DNA from: a bacterium | GTDB lineage: Bacteria; Latescibacterota; Latescibacteria; Latescibacterales; Latescibacteraceae | NCBI GenBank assembly: GCA_021372535.1 | Contig: JAJFUH010000217.1 | Span: 1-46,831 of the forward strand | DNA: 46,831 nt | Direction of reading: 5' to 3' | Shown: piece after piece, positions 26,558-35,713 of the stretch | Position numbering within the stretch: the stretch's first letter is position 1 | Layout: the number at the start of each line of letters is the position of its first letter | Notes under the pieces: generated by a model | Database searches by the model: none | Told to the model about the DNA's origin: nothing | Seen by the model: only the letters and a program-made list of their open reading frames with translations | Translations under genes and position numbers: made by a program

Positions 26558-27793
26558 ATGCATTATAGTGAAAACCTGACTTTAGGACTCGAAGGCCTTC
26601 GGACTCATTTACTCCGGTCGCTCCTTACCATGCTCGGTATTATTTTCGGTGTGGGTGCTGTTATAGCTATGCTCTCGATCGGCGAAGGCGCAAAACAGCA
26701 GGCCCTTGAACAGATACAGCTTATGGGTATGCGTAATATCATCGTGCAGGATATCCCTATCGAGGACAAGGAAACGGGCCTGGGACGATCTAACCTTTCG
26801 CGGGGCCTCCGGTGGGCTGATGCGCGTGCGGTCGAGGAAGTTAATCCGCTCGTTGAACTCACCGTACCCCAGCGTGAAATGACTCTTGACATCACATATA
26901 AAACCGAGCGGACCAAAACATCGATTGTCGGAACGACACCTGAATATGGCCCGGTGCTGAATTATACCCCCCGTGAAGGCACTTTTTTTACTTATCTCGA
27001 TGTCGATGAATCGAGAAGGGTGTGTGTGCTCGGAGGCGGCATCAAGCGGAAACTCTTTTTCTTCCATGAGCCGCTCGGCGAACAGGTTAAAATCAGCAAT
27101 CAGTGGTTTACCGTTGTTGGTGTTATGGAAGATAAAATCGAATCGGGCGGCGGGAAAACCGATCTCCCGATCCGCGACATGAACATGGATGTCTACATTC
27201 CCATTACGACATCCATGAAACGGTTCCCCATGCAGCCGTTCGAGAGTGAGCTCAACCGCTTTGTCGCCCTTGTCAATGATACCGAAAAAATCCAGGAAGC
27301 CGCAAATATCATCAAACACACCATGGACCGCCGTCATAATGGTATCATCGATTATAACATCGTCATTCCCGAATCGCTGCTCCGCCAAAGCCAGCAGACC
27401 CAGCGCATCTTCAACATCGTCATGGGAGCGATCGCAAGCATATCCCTTCTCGTGGGCGGTATCGGCATCATGAACATCATGCTCGCCTCCGTTCTCGAAC
27501 GAACCCGTGAAATAGGAATCCGGCGGGCAGTCGGCGCCACACGGAAGGACATTCTCGGGCAGTTCCTGTTCGAGGCGGTCGTGCTGAGCTTCACCGGCGG
27601 ACTCATCGGTATCATGGTCGGATTTTCTCTGACCAAGATCATTTCCATGTACGCGAACTGGCGGACCCTTGTATCGTTGCAGGCAATTTTCCTTGCTTTC
27701 TGGGTTTCCGTGGCGGTAGGTATTATCTTCGGATATTATCCTGCCCGGCGGGCTGCACAACAGGAACCAATAGAATCTTTACGGTATGAATAA
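26558..27793 (+). CDS. MacB-type ABC transporter permease (FtsX fold), no ATPase domain
   Basis: A 411-residue permease. One membrane helix near the N terminus (LLTMLGIIFGVGAVIAML, about residues 24-41) precedes a large periplasmic domain (about 45-280), and three helices lie at the C terminus. The conserved cytoplasmic loop reads ERTREIGIRRAVGATRKDIL. MacB-family transporters drive shape changes in the periplasm that push substrates through TolC. MacB itself has an N-terminal ATPase; here there is none, and no ATPase gene lies in the operon, so the nucleotide-binding subunit must come from elsewhere or the system works differently. Confidence 0.92.
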   Translation: MHYSENLTLGLEGLRTHLLRSLLTMLGIIFGVGAVIAMLSIGEGAKQQALEQIQLMGMRNIIVQDIPIEDKETGLGRSNLSRGLRWADARAVEEVNPLVELTVPQREMTLDITYKTERTKTSIVGTTPEYGPVLNYTPREGTFFTYLDVDESRRVCVLGGGIKRKLFFFHEPLGEQVKISNQWFTVVGVMEDKIESGGGKTDLPIRDMNMDVYIPITTSMKRFPMQPFESELNRFVALVNDTEKIQEAANIIKHTMDRRHNGIIDYNIVIPESLLRQSQQTQRIFNIVMGAIASISLLVGGIGIMNIMLASVLERTREIGIRRAVGATRKDILGQFLFEAVVLSFTGGLIGIMVGFSLTKIISMYANWRTLVSLQAIFLAFWVSVAVGIIFGYYPARRAAQQEPIESLRYE

Positions 27794-27814
27794 TAAACGG
27801 AGGATTGTGTCGGA

Positions 27815-29359
27815 ATGAACGGAAACAGAACCTTACGATTCACCCATTTCAAATACGGTCTCATATGTCTCGGTTTGGGCATGGTACTGTTCGGAGCAGG
27901 AGAACCGGATGCACAGCAGTATGTCCTGTCCCTGCAGGATGCCATCGATATTGCTCTCGAGAAGAGCTACGATATGAAAACACTCCGCCTTTCGCTCTCC
28001 CAGGCCGAGGAAGGATACCTTGCTGCCAAATACCGTTTCCGTACAAATATCGACATGGAGATGGATGTACCGAACTGGTCCGAACGTGTTTCGGCGGTCA
28101 CTGTTCCCAACTCCCTCCCTGTCTACAACAGTTTCGGCACGCTGAAAACTCAGGGACAGCTCAATGTCAATCAGCCGCTTCCTACTTCCGGAACGCTGAC
28201 CCTCAGCTCCCAGCTCTACCAGTCGGACGAAAAAACCTACCTTGCCGAGAGTGACAGCGACCTCAAGCGAAAGGATTTTCTTTCTTCGTTGAGCATGCAG
28301 TTCAGACAGCCGCTTTTCACCATGAACACGCTTAAAACCGGACTCAAACGCGCAGAACTCAACTATGAACGGGCGTCACGCCAGCTTTCACGGTCGCAGC
28401 TCGATAATATTTACAATACCACTCAATCGTTTTTTTCGCTCTACCGGAGTCTGAGAACTTACGAAATCAACAGCGAAACCCTCGAACAGAAAAAAAGCAT
28501 GTACGATCTGGCCAAATTGAAATTCGAGGCCGGTCTCATTCCCGAGGTCGAAGCGCTGCAGATGGAGGTCGATTATGCGGAAGCCCGGGCTAATCTCATG
28601 TCGGCTGAGGCAAATATGGAAACCCAGCGCGATAATTTCAAGCAGGATATCGGGCTTATGCTGTCTGACGAAGTAACTGTCAAAACGGATGTCAGTTTCA
28701 AGCGCTTTGAAATCGATCTCGACAAGGCAATAAAAGAAGGTCTCGCCCGCCGCGCCGAAGTCCGCGAGCGTGAAATCGAACTGGAACTCCAGAAAATAAC
28801 GGTGCGGGAAACCGATGCACGGAGTGAATTCCGCGCCGACCTCACGGCATTCTACGATCTCACCGGTGTAAGTAATCCCAGCCTGTCCTACAATTCTTCA
28901 ACCAATACACTGTTCAACTCGAGCTGGGATGACCTCCAGCGCCGCCCCAGAAACCGCGGCGTAACGCTTACCTTTTCAGTCCCCATCTGGGACTGGGGTG
29001 TCAACAAAGCCGAGGTGGCGAGCGCACAAGCGGTGCTGAAGAGAAACGAACTCTCCGTCGAAGAGCAGAAAAAAACGGTCGAAAGCAGCATTCGTGATGC
29101 TGTCCGGCGGGTCACCGAGGCGGTGAGCCGGCTCGAAGTTCTCCAGAAAAGCCAAGAAGTCGCCCAGCGCAGCTATGATATCTCGCTCGAACGCTTCAAT
29201 AACGGTGAAATCACGAGCCAGGACCTGGCGCTTGACAACAACCGTCTGTCTCAGTCGAAGATGGCATACCTGAACGCCTATATCACATTCCAGCTCGCGA
29301 CAGCCGACCTCAAACGTAAAACGCTCTGGGATTTTGAAAACAATCAGCCCATAGAATAA
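27815..29359 (+). CDS. TolC-family outer membrane efflux protein
   Basis: A 514-residue protein with a hydrophobic signal sequence (about residues 12-30). Two outer-membrane-efflux repeats follow, starting at LSLQDAIDIALEKSYDMKTLRLSLSQAEEG (split about 35-65) and at IDLDKAIKEGLARRAEVREREIELE. Long Gln/Glu/Arg-rich helices and ...SYDISLERFNNGEITSQDL near the end are typical. It forms the trimeric outer-membrane duct for the adaptors and permease encoded just upstream. It is the last gene of the operon and is followed by a strong hairpin at 29393-29438. GGAGG lies 11 bases before ATG 27815. Confidence 0.93.
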   Translation: MNGNRTLRFTHFKYGLICLGLGMVLFGAGEPDAQQYVLSLQDAIDIALEKSYDMKTLRLSLSQAEEGYLAAKYRFRTNIDMEMDVPNWSERVSAVTVPNSLPVYNSFGTLKTQGQLNVNQPLPTSGTLTLSSQLYQSDEKTYLAESDSDLKRKDFLSSLSMQFRQPLFTMNTLKTGLKRAELNYERASRQLSRSQLDNIYNTTQSFFSLYRSLRTYEINSETLEQKKSMYDLAKLKFEAGLIPEVEALQMEVDYAEARANLMSAEANMETQRDNFKQDIGLMLSDEVTVKTDVSFKRFEIDLDKAIKEGLARRAEVREREIELELQKITVRETDARSEFRADLTAFYDLTGVSNPSLSYNSSTNTLFNSSWDDLQRRPRNRGVTLTFSVPIWDWGVNKAEVASAQAVLKRNELSVEEQKKTVESSIRDAVRRVTEAVSRLEVLQKSQEVAQRSYDISLERFNNGEITSQDLALDNNRLSQSKMAYLNAYITFQLATADLKRKTLWDFENNQPIE

Positions 29360-29392
29360 CTGATTCCCTTTTTTAATCCGGTCAATAACGGA

Positions 29393-29438
29393 AAACGGCT
29401 CCTGCACATTATTGTTCGATAATGCACAGGAGCCGTTT
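29393..29438. terminator. Bidirectional hairpin terminator between tolC-like and GH38 genes
   Basis: Arms of 20 bases each (29393-29412 and 29419-29438) pair with only two mismatches around a six-base loop; AAACGGCTCCTG pairs fully with CAGGAGCCGTTT. It sits in the 107-base gap between two convergent genes, the usual place for a shared terminator. Confidence 0.8.
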
Positions 29439-29466
29439 CCATATCACCGCATCTTTGCAAATTGTA

Positions 29467-32400
29467 TTAACGAATCGGCACGATGCGAAGGGTAAGGATC
29501 TCGTAGGGTTTCACACTCAGGAAAACCCGGTTTCCGTCTGTTTTAAGCGGGTGCCGGTTTTCTTCAAGCAGGTTTGTCCTCCACGCTCCGGCGATCCCGA
29601 ATCCCGCTGTCAGGATAATATCTCCGCGGGTGCGCCGGCTTTCATACAAACGGACAATGATACCATCGCCGTCCTCGGCTGCTTTCACCGTCTCGATCAC
29701 CACCGAGGGTCTGTCAACCCTGACAAGCGCCTCGCCAGGCTTTATCGGGCTCTTCGGGTGATTTACTCCCGTGGTTTTCACGGAGGTCTTTTCCGGAACG
29801 AGAGCAATAAGAGGATCGTTGAGCGAGTATGCCTCGGCAATGGTATGCTCATCCCATCTCCCCTCATGGGGAAAGAGGCTGTAAGTGAAGCGATGCTCCC
29901 CTTTATCGGCTTCGGGATCGGGATTGCAGGGGCTTCTGAGCAGACTGACCCGGATTACATTATCCCTGATGTCATGGCCGTACTTGCAGTTGTTCAGAAT
30001 GCTGACGCCATAGCCGCCCTCGCTCAGATCGACCCATTTCTGCGCGCAGGTCTCGAATCGCGCCCAGTCCCAGCTCGTATTGCGGTGCGTGGGACGTTCC
30101 ACATTGCCCCACTGGATTTCACAGGTCGCCACGGGGGAAAGGATGTCCACCGGGAACGCAACCTTGAGGAGAACATGCCGCTCGCGCCAGTCGACGGATG
30201 TTTCAAAATCGAGCCGCGGACTGTTGTAATTCAGCGAAATACGCTGGACATAGGGGCTGGACAGGATTTGACGCCTGATTTCGATTGTGGCACGGAGAGG
30301 CCCGTTCTCAACGACCCTGACCGATGACGCCGGTTCGCTCAGCCACATCTTGTCGTCATAGTAGATGAACACATCCCATGCCTCCCATTCGACCGGCCGG
30401 TCCTCGAAAGCCTGAAACACATTCGCAGCGGCTCCCGCAGGAAGCACCTCGCGCCCGCACACCTTATCATAGATGCGGGTGATATCTCCATTCCTGTCGA
30501 ACTCGACGCGGATATAGTTGTTTTCGAGCAGTTCGGGAAATGCCGAAAGTCCGGTTTCCCCGGGCATGGATTCGCGTTCATCACGGTAAAGCGCGTTGAC
30601 GCTGTATGGCTCAAGCTCGCCACAATCCGCCCGGATACCGTCAGCGAACTGCTGAATCATCACCGGCGTCCCGTCTTTACGGCGCAATCCTTTCCCGTGT
30701 AGGGTATTCCTGACGATGAATGCAGGATCGCTCCGCCTGAAGGAGGAGGGGTTGATGACAATGACATCTCCCCCGGCAGCGCAGGAAATCACCCCGGCAG
30801 CTTTATCACGGACTGTTCCGGCGATTCTTTTCACTTCGGCGTACTGTTCCAGCGATTCTTTGTATACCTCGTTGATGCTGCTTCCGGGAATGATATCATG
30901 GAACTGGTTGAGGCAGACAAGCTCCCATGCCTGCCTGATGTCCTCGGCCGGATACAGGTAATTCTTGTCCGAAAGCGATGCGAGGACTGCGAGAAATTCG
31001 GCGTCATGAAGCAGAAATTCGCTCTCACGGTTGGCCTTTTTGTTACGGCTCTGCGATGTATACGTTCCGCGGTGGAGCTCGAAATAAAGCTCACCGTTCC
31101 AGACGGGCAGCTCGGCGCCTTTTTCGGCTTCAAGCTTACGATAAAATTTGCCGACATGCTTCTGATTCATCCGGGGCATACCCGGAAACGCCTCCATTTC
31201 TCTGATGTTTTCGAGCATTTCACGGGTCGGTCCGCCGCCGCCGTCACCGTACCCGTACGCCATGAGGAGTTCCTGGCCGAGCTCTTTCTGCTGGAAATTT
31301 TTCCATGTACCGAGCACCTGAGCTGGCGCCGCGTTCGCGTTGTAAGTGGACATGAACTGTCCGAGCTGGGTGGCGCCGAGGTCCGGGGATGTGCTGAAAT
31401 GGGTCAGCACCCGGGTGCCGTCCAGGCCCTGCCACCAGAATGTGTCGTATGGCAGACGGTTGTACTGGTTCCAGCTTATCTTGATGGTGAAGAAATATTC
31501 GAGACCGGCCTCTTTTATGAGCTGGGGAAGGCTCCACGAGTACCCGAACACATCGGGAAGCCACAGAACGGGCGATTCGGCATCGGAGCCGAAGTGCCTG
31601 CGAAAAAAGGTGCGCCCGAGCAGAAACTGGCGCGCCAGCGATTCGGGACCGCTGATGTTACAGTCGGCCTCGACCCACATGCCGCCGATAACTTCCCACC
31701 TGCCCTCGCGCACACGTTCTTTCACATCCTCGAACAGATCGGGATAGTCGCGGCGCATGTAATCATAGAGCTGCGGCTGGCTCTGGGTGAAGTGATACCC
31801 GGGAAACTGCTCCATAAGCCTGAGAACCGTATGGAACGTCCGCCCGACCTTCCGGCGGGTCTGCCCGAGCGTCCAGAGCCATGCAACATCGATATGGGAA
31901 TGACCGGTCGCGGTGATGTCCGCATCGAGCGGTGCGCCGGCGTTTTCTATACCCCGTCTCAGTACTTCGTATGCGTTTCCCACACTCCCGTAAAAGCGGT
32001 CGCCGATGGGTTCGCGCATATCGAGCACCCGGAAAGCGTCGTTGAGCGAATTGAGCAGGCAAAACCGGACGGGACTGTTCGCATCGAGAGCATTGACCGC
32101 GCCGAGCGCAACCCGTGCAGCGGCGATAAAATCACGGGTCACCGTATCGATGAGCACAACCGAACAGGGACGCATGAAAAGCCGGGTTTTCTCGGTGGAT
32201 TTGATAAAATCTCCCCCGAGTCCGGTCCAGCCATTGAGCGCAAGAACATGTGAAGCGCCGTCGCGCCACTGAACGGGAAGCATGATTTCCCGGTGGTGAC
32301 GGTCGCAGGAGGCATACGGGACACCGTCCACATAGGCAAGCGCCTCCGGATGGCTGAAATCCCCGGCATCGCCGAGGGGCAGATAGAGGGCCGCCGGAGC

Positions 32401-32661
32401 GCCGGACTCCCATTCGGAGGGAACGGTGAACGATGACCGGAGGGTGAAATTCATCACCCACTCTCCCCAGTATGTTTCGGGTTCGATGATCTCCCATCCG
32501 CTGTCATCGACATCGGTGCCGGCAAGCGGGTCCGCCATGGGATCCGGCCTCTGCAGGAACCGGAAAGGAGGAAGCGGGCTTTTACGACGGTATACAAGCT
32601 GTTCGATAATCGCAAGGAAACGGGCTATCTTTTCCCGTGTAAAGCGGATTTCATGAAACAT
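29467..32661 (-). CDS. Glycoside hydrolase family 38 alpha-mannosidase
   Basis: A 1064-residue enzyme that removes alpha-linked mannose. The N-terminal domain (about 1-245) precedes the catalytic barrel, which opens with GHSHIDVAWLW (about 253-263), where histidine and aspartate bind zinc. The nucleophile aspartate is in LWLPDVFGYS (Asp 370). IGGMWVEADCN and YGYGDGGGG are other GH38 signatures; the C-terminal half is the beta-rich region (about 640-1064). No signal peptide is seen, so it is probably cytoplasmic. AAAGGAG lies six bases before ATG 32661. Divergent from a putative sugar epimerase with a shared 250-base control region. Confidence 0.95.
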   Translation of the reverse strand: MFHEIRFTREKIARFLAIIEQLVYRRKSPLPPFRFLQRPDPMADPLAGTDVDDSGWEIIEPETYWGEWVMNFTLRSSFTVPSEWESGAPAALYLPLGDAGDFSHPEALAYVDGVPYASCDRHHREIMLPVQWRDGASHVLALNGWTGLGGDFIKSTEKTRLFMRPCSVVLIDTVTRDFIAAARVALGAVNALDANSPVRFCLLNSLNDAFRVLDMREPIGDRFYGSVGNAYEVLRRGIENAGAPLDADITATGHSHIDVAWLWTLGQTRRKVGRTFHTVLRLMEQFPGYHFTQSQPQLYDYMRRDYPDLFEDVKERVREGRWEVIGGMWVEADCNISGPESLARQFLLGRTFFRRHFGSDAESPVLWLPDVFGYSWSLPQLIKEAGLEYFFTIKISWNQYNRLPYDTFWWQGLDGTRVLTHFSTSPDLGATQLGQFMSTYNANAAPAQVLGTWKNFQQKELGQELLMAYGYGDGGGGPTREMLENIREMEAFPGMPRMNQKHVGKFYRKLEAEKGAELPVWNGELYFELHRGTYTSQSRNKKANRESEFLLHDAEFLAVLASLSDKNYLYPAEDIRQAWELVCLNQFHDIIPGSSINEVYKESLEQYAEVKRIAGTVRDKAAGVISCAAGGDVIVINPSSFRRSDPAFIVRNTLHGKGLRRKDGTPVMIQQFADGIRADCGELEPYSVNALYRDERESMPGETGLSAFPELLENNYIRVEFDRNGDITRIYDKVCGREVLPAGAAANVFQAFEDRPVEWEAWDVFIYYDDKMWLSEPASSVRVVENGPLRATIEIRRQILSSPYVQRISLNYNSPRLDFETSVDWRERHVLLKVAFPVDILSPVATCEIQWGNVERPTHRNTSWDWARFETCAQKWVDLSEGGYGVSILNNCKYGHDIRDNVIRVSLLRSPCNPDPEADKGEHRFTYSLFPHEGRWDEHTIAEAYSLNDPLIALVPEKTSVKTTGVNHPKSPIKPGEALVRVDRPSVVIETVKAAEDGDGIIVRLYESRRTRGDIILTAGFGIAGAWRTNLLEENRHPLKTDGNRVFLSVKPYEILTLRIVPIR

Positions 32662-32819
32662 GATTTTCTCCTTTATCTGCGAACACTATTTCACCTGAGT
32701 CAGCATGCAATTCAAGAAGGATTTATATTGTACATAAAATGCCTTTTACATACAATCAAAACTTTTTTACTGTTATTGCCGCAACACCGATTTCTTTGGA
32801 GAAACAGGCTGAAATCGCT

Positions 32820-32844
32820 TTACATCGGTCGGACACCGATGTAA
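32820..32844. promoter_or_regulatory. Perfect 10-bp inverted repeat, possible operator
   Basis: TTACATCGGT (32820-32829) and ACCGATGTAA (32835-32844) flank CGGAC. It lies between the divergent mannosidase and epimerase-like genes, about 70 bases before the latter and 160 before the former. The size and spacing suit a dimeric repressor such as a LacI- or GntR-type regulator, but no regulator gene is adjacent. Confidence 0.45.
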
Positions 32845-32915
32845 TTTACGAAACATGGGGAAAAAATCCTGTACGTCGAATTCACCGTTTCTCACAACCT
32901 TCCGGGGAAATAATG

Positions 32916-33974
32916 ATGAATAGACTCTCGTGTTTGTTCTTAGCCGTATCATTGATTTTCACAAGCTGTTCTCAAGACAGGAATTCTGCCATGAAATTTT
33001 CATATATGATATCGAAAGATTCTGCTACAGGCTGGAACATCGTCCGGCTCACCGCCGAAAAACCCGGGATTCCGCAGAAAAGCATGTCCATCGCTGTCAC
33101 GCCGGAATGCGGCAGCAACATGTTCTCGTTTACGGCAGGCGGGAGAGAGCTTATCGCAAGTCCGGACAGCCTGAGCGAGCTTATCGCGCGCCGTACGGGC
33201 TGCCCGATTCTCTTCCCCACTCCCAACAGGGTCCGTGAAGCCACATACCGGTTCATGGACGAAATCTATACCATGGGATTTCCCGGCGAGAAGATATCGC
33301 ACCTCATTCACGGGCTCGTATGGGATGATGCATGGAAGTTCGACAAGCCCGAGATCGGGAAGGACGGCATCTCGCTTAAAACATGGTATGTGTTCGATGA
33401 AAACAATCCCCGGTTCCCCGGCTATCCGTTCAAATGCACCCTTACGGTGACCTTTACGCTCATGGAAGACCGTGTCCGCATAGCATACGAGGTTCAAAAC
33501 CAGGACAACCGGCCGCTCGGATTCGGTTTCGGTCTCCATCCGTTCTGGAAGGTCATCGGCGACAAGAAGTCCGACCTCGTCCAGGTCGGTCTGCCCTATC
33601 ACATGGAGGCGATAGATCTGCTTCCCACGGGGAAACTCGAACCGGTCGGTGGAACGCAGTGGGACCTCAACAATCCGAAACCCGTCTCGGAACTCTCGCT
33701 CGATGATGTGTATTTCGGTGCGACGCCGGAAAGCATCGTCCGGGTGATGTATGAATCGATCGGTCTCGAAATCGGACAGAAAGCGACTGCCGATTTCACC
33801 CATGTGGTGGTCTACACTCCCGACCGCGACTATTTCTGCATCGAAAACCAGACGTCATCGACCGATGCCCACAACCTCTTCGACAGGGGATTACTAAAGG
33901 AATCCAATCTCCAGATTGTCCAGCCGGACTCACAAACCGGCGGGCATGTGGATTATATCATAACGTGGAAATAA
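32916..33974 (+). CDS. Aldose-1-epimerase-like (galactose mutarotase fold) lipoprotein
   Basis: About 352 residues from ATG 32916 (a second ATG lies just before it at 32913; GGGGA is upstream). The N terminus is a lipoprotein signal ending in IFTSC, so the mature protein is probably lipid-anchored. The rest matches the aldose-epimerase fold: SIAVTPECGSNMFSF, GCPILFPTPNR, HLIHGLVWDDAW (with the conserved histidine) and GFGLHPFWKV, and a late IENQTSSTDAHN. Aldose epimerases invert sugar anomers. The exact sugar is unknown, and the pairing with an alpha-mannosidase suggests mannose or glycan use. Confidence 0.8.
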   Translation: MNRLSCLFLAVSLIFTSCSQDRNSAMKFSYMISKDSATGWNIVRLTAEKPGIPQKSMSIAVTPECGSNMFSFTAGGRELIASPDSLSELIARRTGCPILFPTPNRVREATYRFMDEIYTMGFPGEKISHLIHGLVWDDAWKFDKPEIGKDGISLKTWYVFDENNPRFPGYPFKCTLTVTFTLMEDRVRIAYEVQNQDNRPLGFGFGLHPFWKVIGDKKSDLVQVGLPYHMEAIDLLPTGKLEPVGGTQWDLNNPKPVSELSLDDVYFGATPESIVRVMYESIGLEIGQKATADFTHVVVYTPDRDYFCIENQTSSTDAHNLFDRGLLKESNLQIVQPDSQTGGHVDYIITWK

Positions 33975-34125
33975 GGCCGTACCCAGTTTTCACAGTATGA
34001 AATCTTTTATTCCTTTTATAATAAACGGACAGAGGAATAAGCGGTGTCGAGGCGTTCTGCTCCGCTGCGACGCGTGCGTATACAAGAGTCAAAGCCCGAC
34101 AAGCAGCCCCGAATGATCATTACAT

Positions 34126-35211
34126 TCAGAGTCCGTCCTCCAGATTACCGATAAATTCATCCATGCACCTTATTCCGAAAGCATACCGCGCAGCCGCCTG
34201 ACGTTTGTCGGCGAGCGGGAGCATGCAGAGGGCATAAAAAGCGTTGATGAACGGCGATCTGACGTTCCACCCCTTCTCCTGAGTAAAGACATCGGCATAC
34301 CGTGGTTCCCTCAGGAGATCGGCATACCAGCCGTCAAGACCGAGACGGTGGAGGTTTTCGAGCTTGCCCGACCGGTTGCCGATGACGAACTCCATGCTAT
34401 TCCCCGTGATATCGAGGGTAAACTGACCTGTTCTCAGGGCGGGCAGTTCACCGGTGAGCCAGCCTTCCATTTTGTTGAGATCGAGCATGAAATCCCCACG
34501 GTGCACTCCGCGGACGCTGACAGGGTCAAGGAGAATCCACCGTCCCGTCTTTGTGTTGCAGAGTATGTTTTCCGGGAAAAAATCGCCGTGGAGAAAACGG
34601 TCGCGGGCCGGGATGAGCAGCTTCCTCATGAGGGGCGTATCCTCGAAATACTCTGTCAGCGCGGGAATGTTCCGGACAGTCCGCCGGTTGAGCCGCAGAC
34701 CGTTCAGAGAAAAAAGCTGGCGGAAATTCTCTTCGTTCGACGCCCATGTCAGGCTTTCCCGTATGGCGCGAAGCATGGTTTTCTCCGCATAATCAGCCTG
34801 CGGTTCACAGTCATCGAGCCGGAAATACATGAAAGCGGTATCGATGATCTCACCGATAATTCGCCGTGCCGCCTTTCGGGTAAGCGCACCTTCACACAGG
34901 AGGACCGACATGGTCTCCCATCCCTCCTCCGGCGGATAATAGGGCATATCGTAGAATATCACCGTGGGAAGACCGGGTGAATCCTCGGTCAGGTCGCCGA
35001 GATTCGTCCTGAGCAGCGCGGGGAAAAACGGCTTCAACTCCTCACGAAGACTCATCAGCAGCCTTATCTCACGGACAAGGGCAATCCTGCTGAAGTGGAG
35101 CGCACCGGGATTGGAAGCCTTCCTGATGATCCGCTGTCCCGCACAGGTGCCCAGATACAGCGTTTCGGCAAATCCGGGCCCCTTGAATATACGTTCGATG
35201 CGAAATTCCAT
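34126..35211 (-). CDS. Aminoglycoside-phosphotransferase-fold (kinase-like) protein
   Basis: About 361 residues from ATG 35211 (MEFRIERIFKG); an open frame extends to 35259 but lacks support. The catalytic core reads HGDFFPENILCN (HGD at about 208-210, Asn 215) and LLDPVSV (Asp 229), the Brenner-type motif shared by aminoglycoside, choline and homoserine kinases. The N-terminal lobe has an RIIRKAS stretch where the ATP lysine would lie. Substrate unknown. The gene is convergent with the epimerase gene. No antibiotic-resistance claim is justified from this fold. Confidence 0.7.
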   Translation of the reverse strand: MEFRIERIFKGPGFAETLYLGTCAGQRIIRKASNPGALHFSRIALVREIRLLMSLREELKPFFPALLRTNLGDLTEDSPGLPTVIFYDMPYYPPEEGWETMSVLLCEGALTRKAARRIIGEIIDTAFMYFRLDDCEPQADYAEKTMLRAIRESLTWASNEENFRQLFSLNGLRLNRRTVRNIPALTEYFEDTPLMRKLLIPARDRFLHGDFFPENILCNTKTGRWILLDPVSVRGVHRGDFMLDLNKMEGWLTGELPALRTGQFTLDITGNSMEFVIGNRSGKLENLHRLGLDGWYADLLREPRYADVFTQEKGWNVRSPFINAFYALCMLPLADKRQAAARYAFGIRCMDEFIGNLEDGL

Positions 35212-35614
35212 AATGGTATCTACTCCGCGAATATGTACGTTCACTTCCAGGCAAAGCAATATACGATTATATACAATACTGAATCAAGAGAGAGAAGTCC
35301 AACTGGCAACCAATTGATATCAAAACTGAAATATCGTGTAATATTGATCATAAATAGAATATATGATTATAAGCCGGTGAATGAATAATCCCGTTGAAAA
35401 GCCCCGCGGTCACAACCGGTTTTCGGAAAAAGAATGGGTGCTGTCCGAGCGAGCCGAAGGCTCGTGAGTTCACACATTCCCGAAAAACGGGTAGTGAACG
35501 GGGAAAAAGGCTTTTCACGGGCGCCCTTTCCTTTGGATACTTTCCTTGGGGCGCGCAAAGGAAAGTATCGTCTCAGGAGTGTTCTTTAAAAAATTGGAGT
35601 CGCCAGTATTTATA
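35212..35614. other. Non-coding stretch with a repeat hairpin
   Basis: About 400 bases between divergent genes with no convincing gene. It contains a strong hairpin (35537-35568) in the sequence style GCGCCCTTTCC...TTTGG and, further right, a promoter-like site. One frame gives a short peptide ending near 35367 that matches nothing I recognise. Confidence 0.55.
35537..35568. repeat. Perfect 11-bp inverted repeat (dispersed-repeat style)
   Basis: ATACTTTCCTT (35537-35547) and AAGGAAAGTAT (35558-35568) with the loop GGGGCGCGCA. The phrase CGCCCTTTCCTTTGGATACT around it resembles a widespread intergenic repeat seen in many Gram-negative genomes (general knowledge; copy number in this genome not known). 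It lies in a 500-base intergenic region. Confidence 0.6.
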
Positions 35615-35643
35615 TTGCCTGTTCACAATAATGACAGTATACT
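35615..35643 (+). promoter_or_regulatory. Predicted promoter for the Tat-exported protein gene
   Basis: TTGCCT (35615-35620; four of six to consensus), a 17-base spacer and TATACT (35638-35643; five of six). It lies 70 bases before ATG 35714 and points towards it. Moderate support only. Confidence 0.4.
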
Positions 35644-35713
35644 TTCAGGTTGAACAGCATGTACTGAATACATATGAACCTCACACTTTAACCTAATCTC
35701 GGAATCTCGCCCG

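Noticed and set aside
26609-27760. A 383-codon open frame on the minus strand
   Set aside because: Antisense to the MacB-type permease; its translation has no family features.
30898-32253. A 451-codon open frame on the plus strand
   Set aside because: Antisense to the GH38 catalytic domain, which has intact motifs in its own frame.
34126-35211. Antibiotic resistance gene, based on the aminoglycoside-phosphotransferase fold
   Set aside because: The HGD...N...D motif is shared by many metabolic kinases, and nothing here points to an antibiotic substrate.
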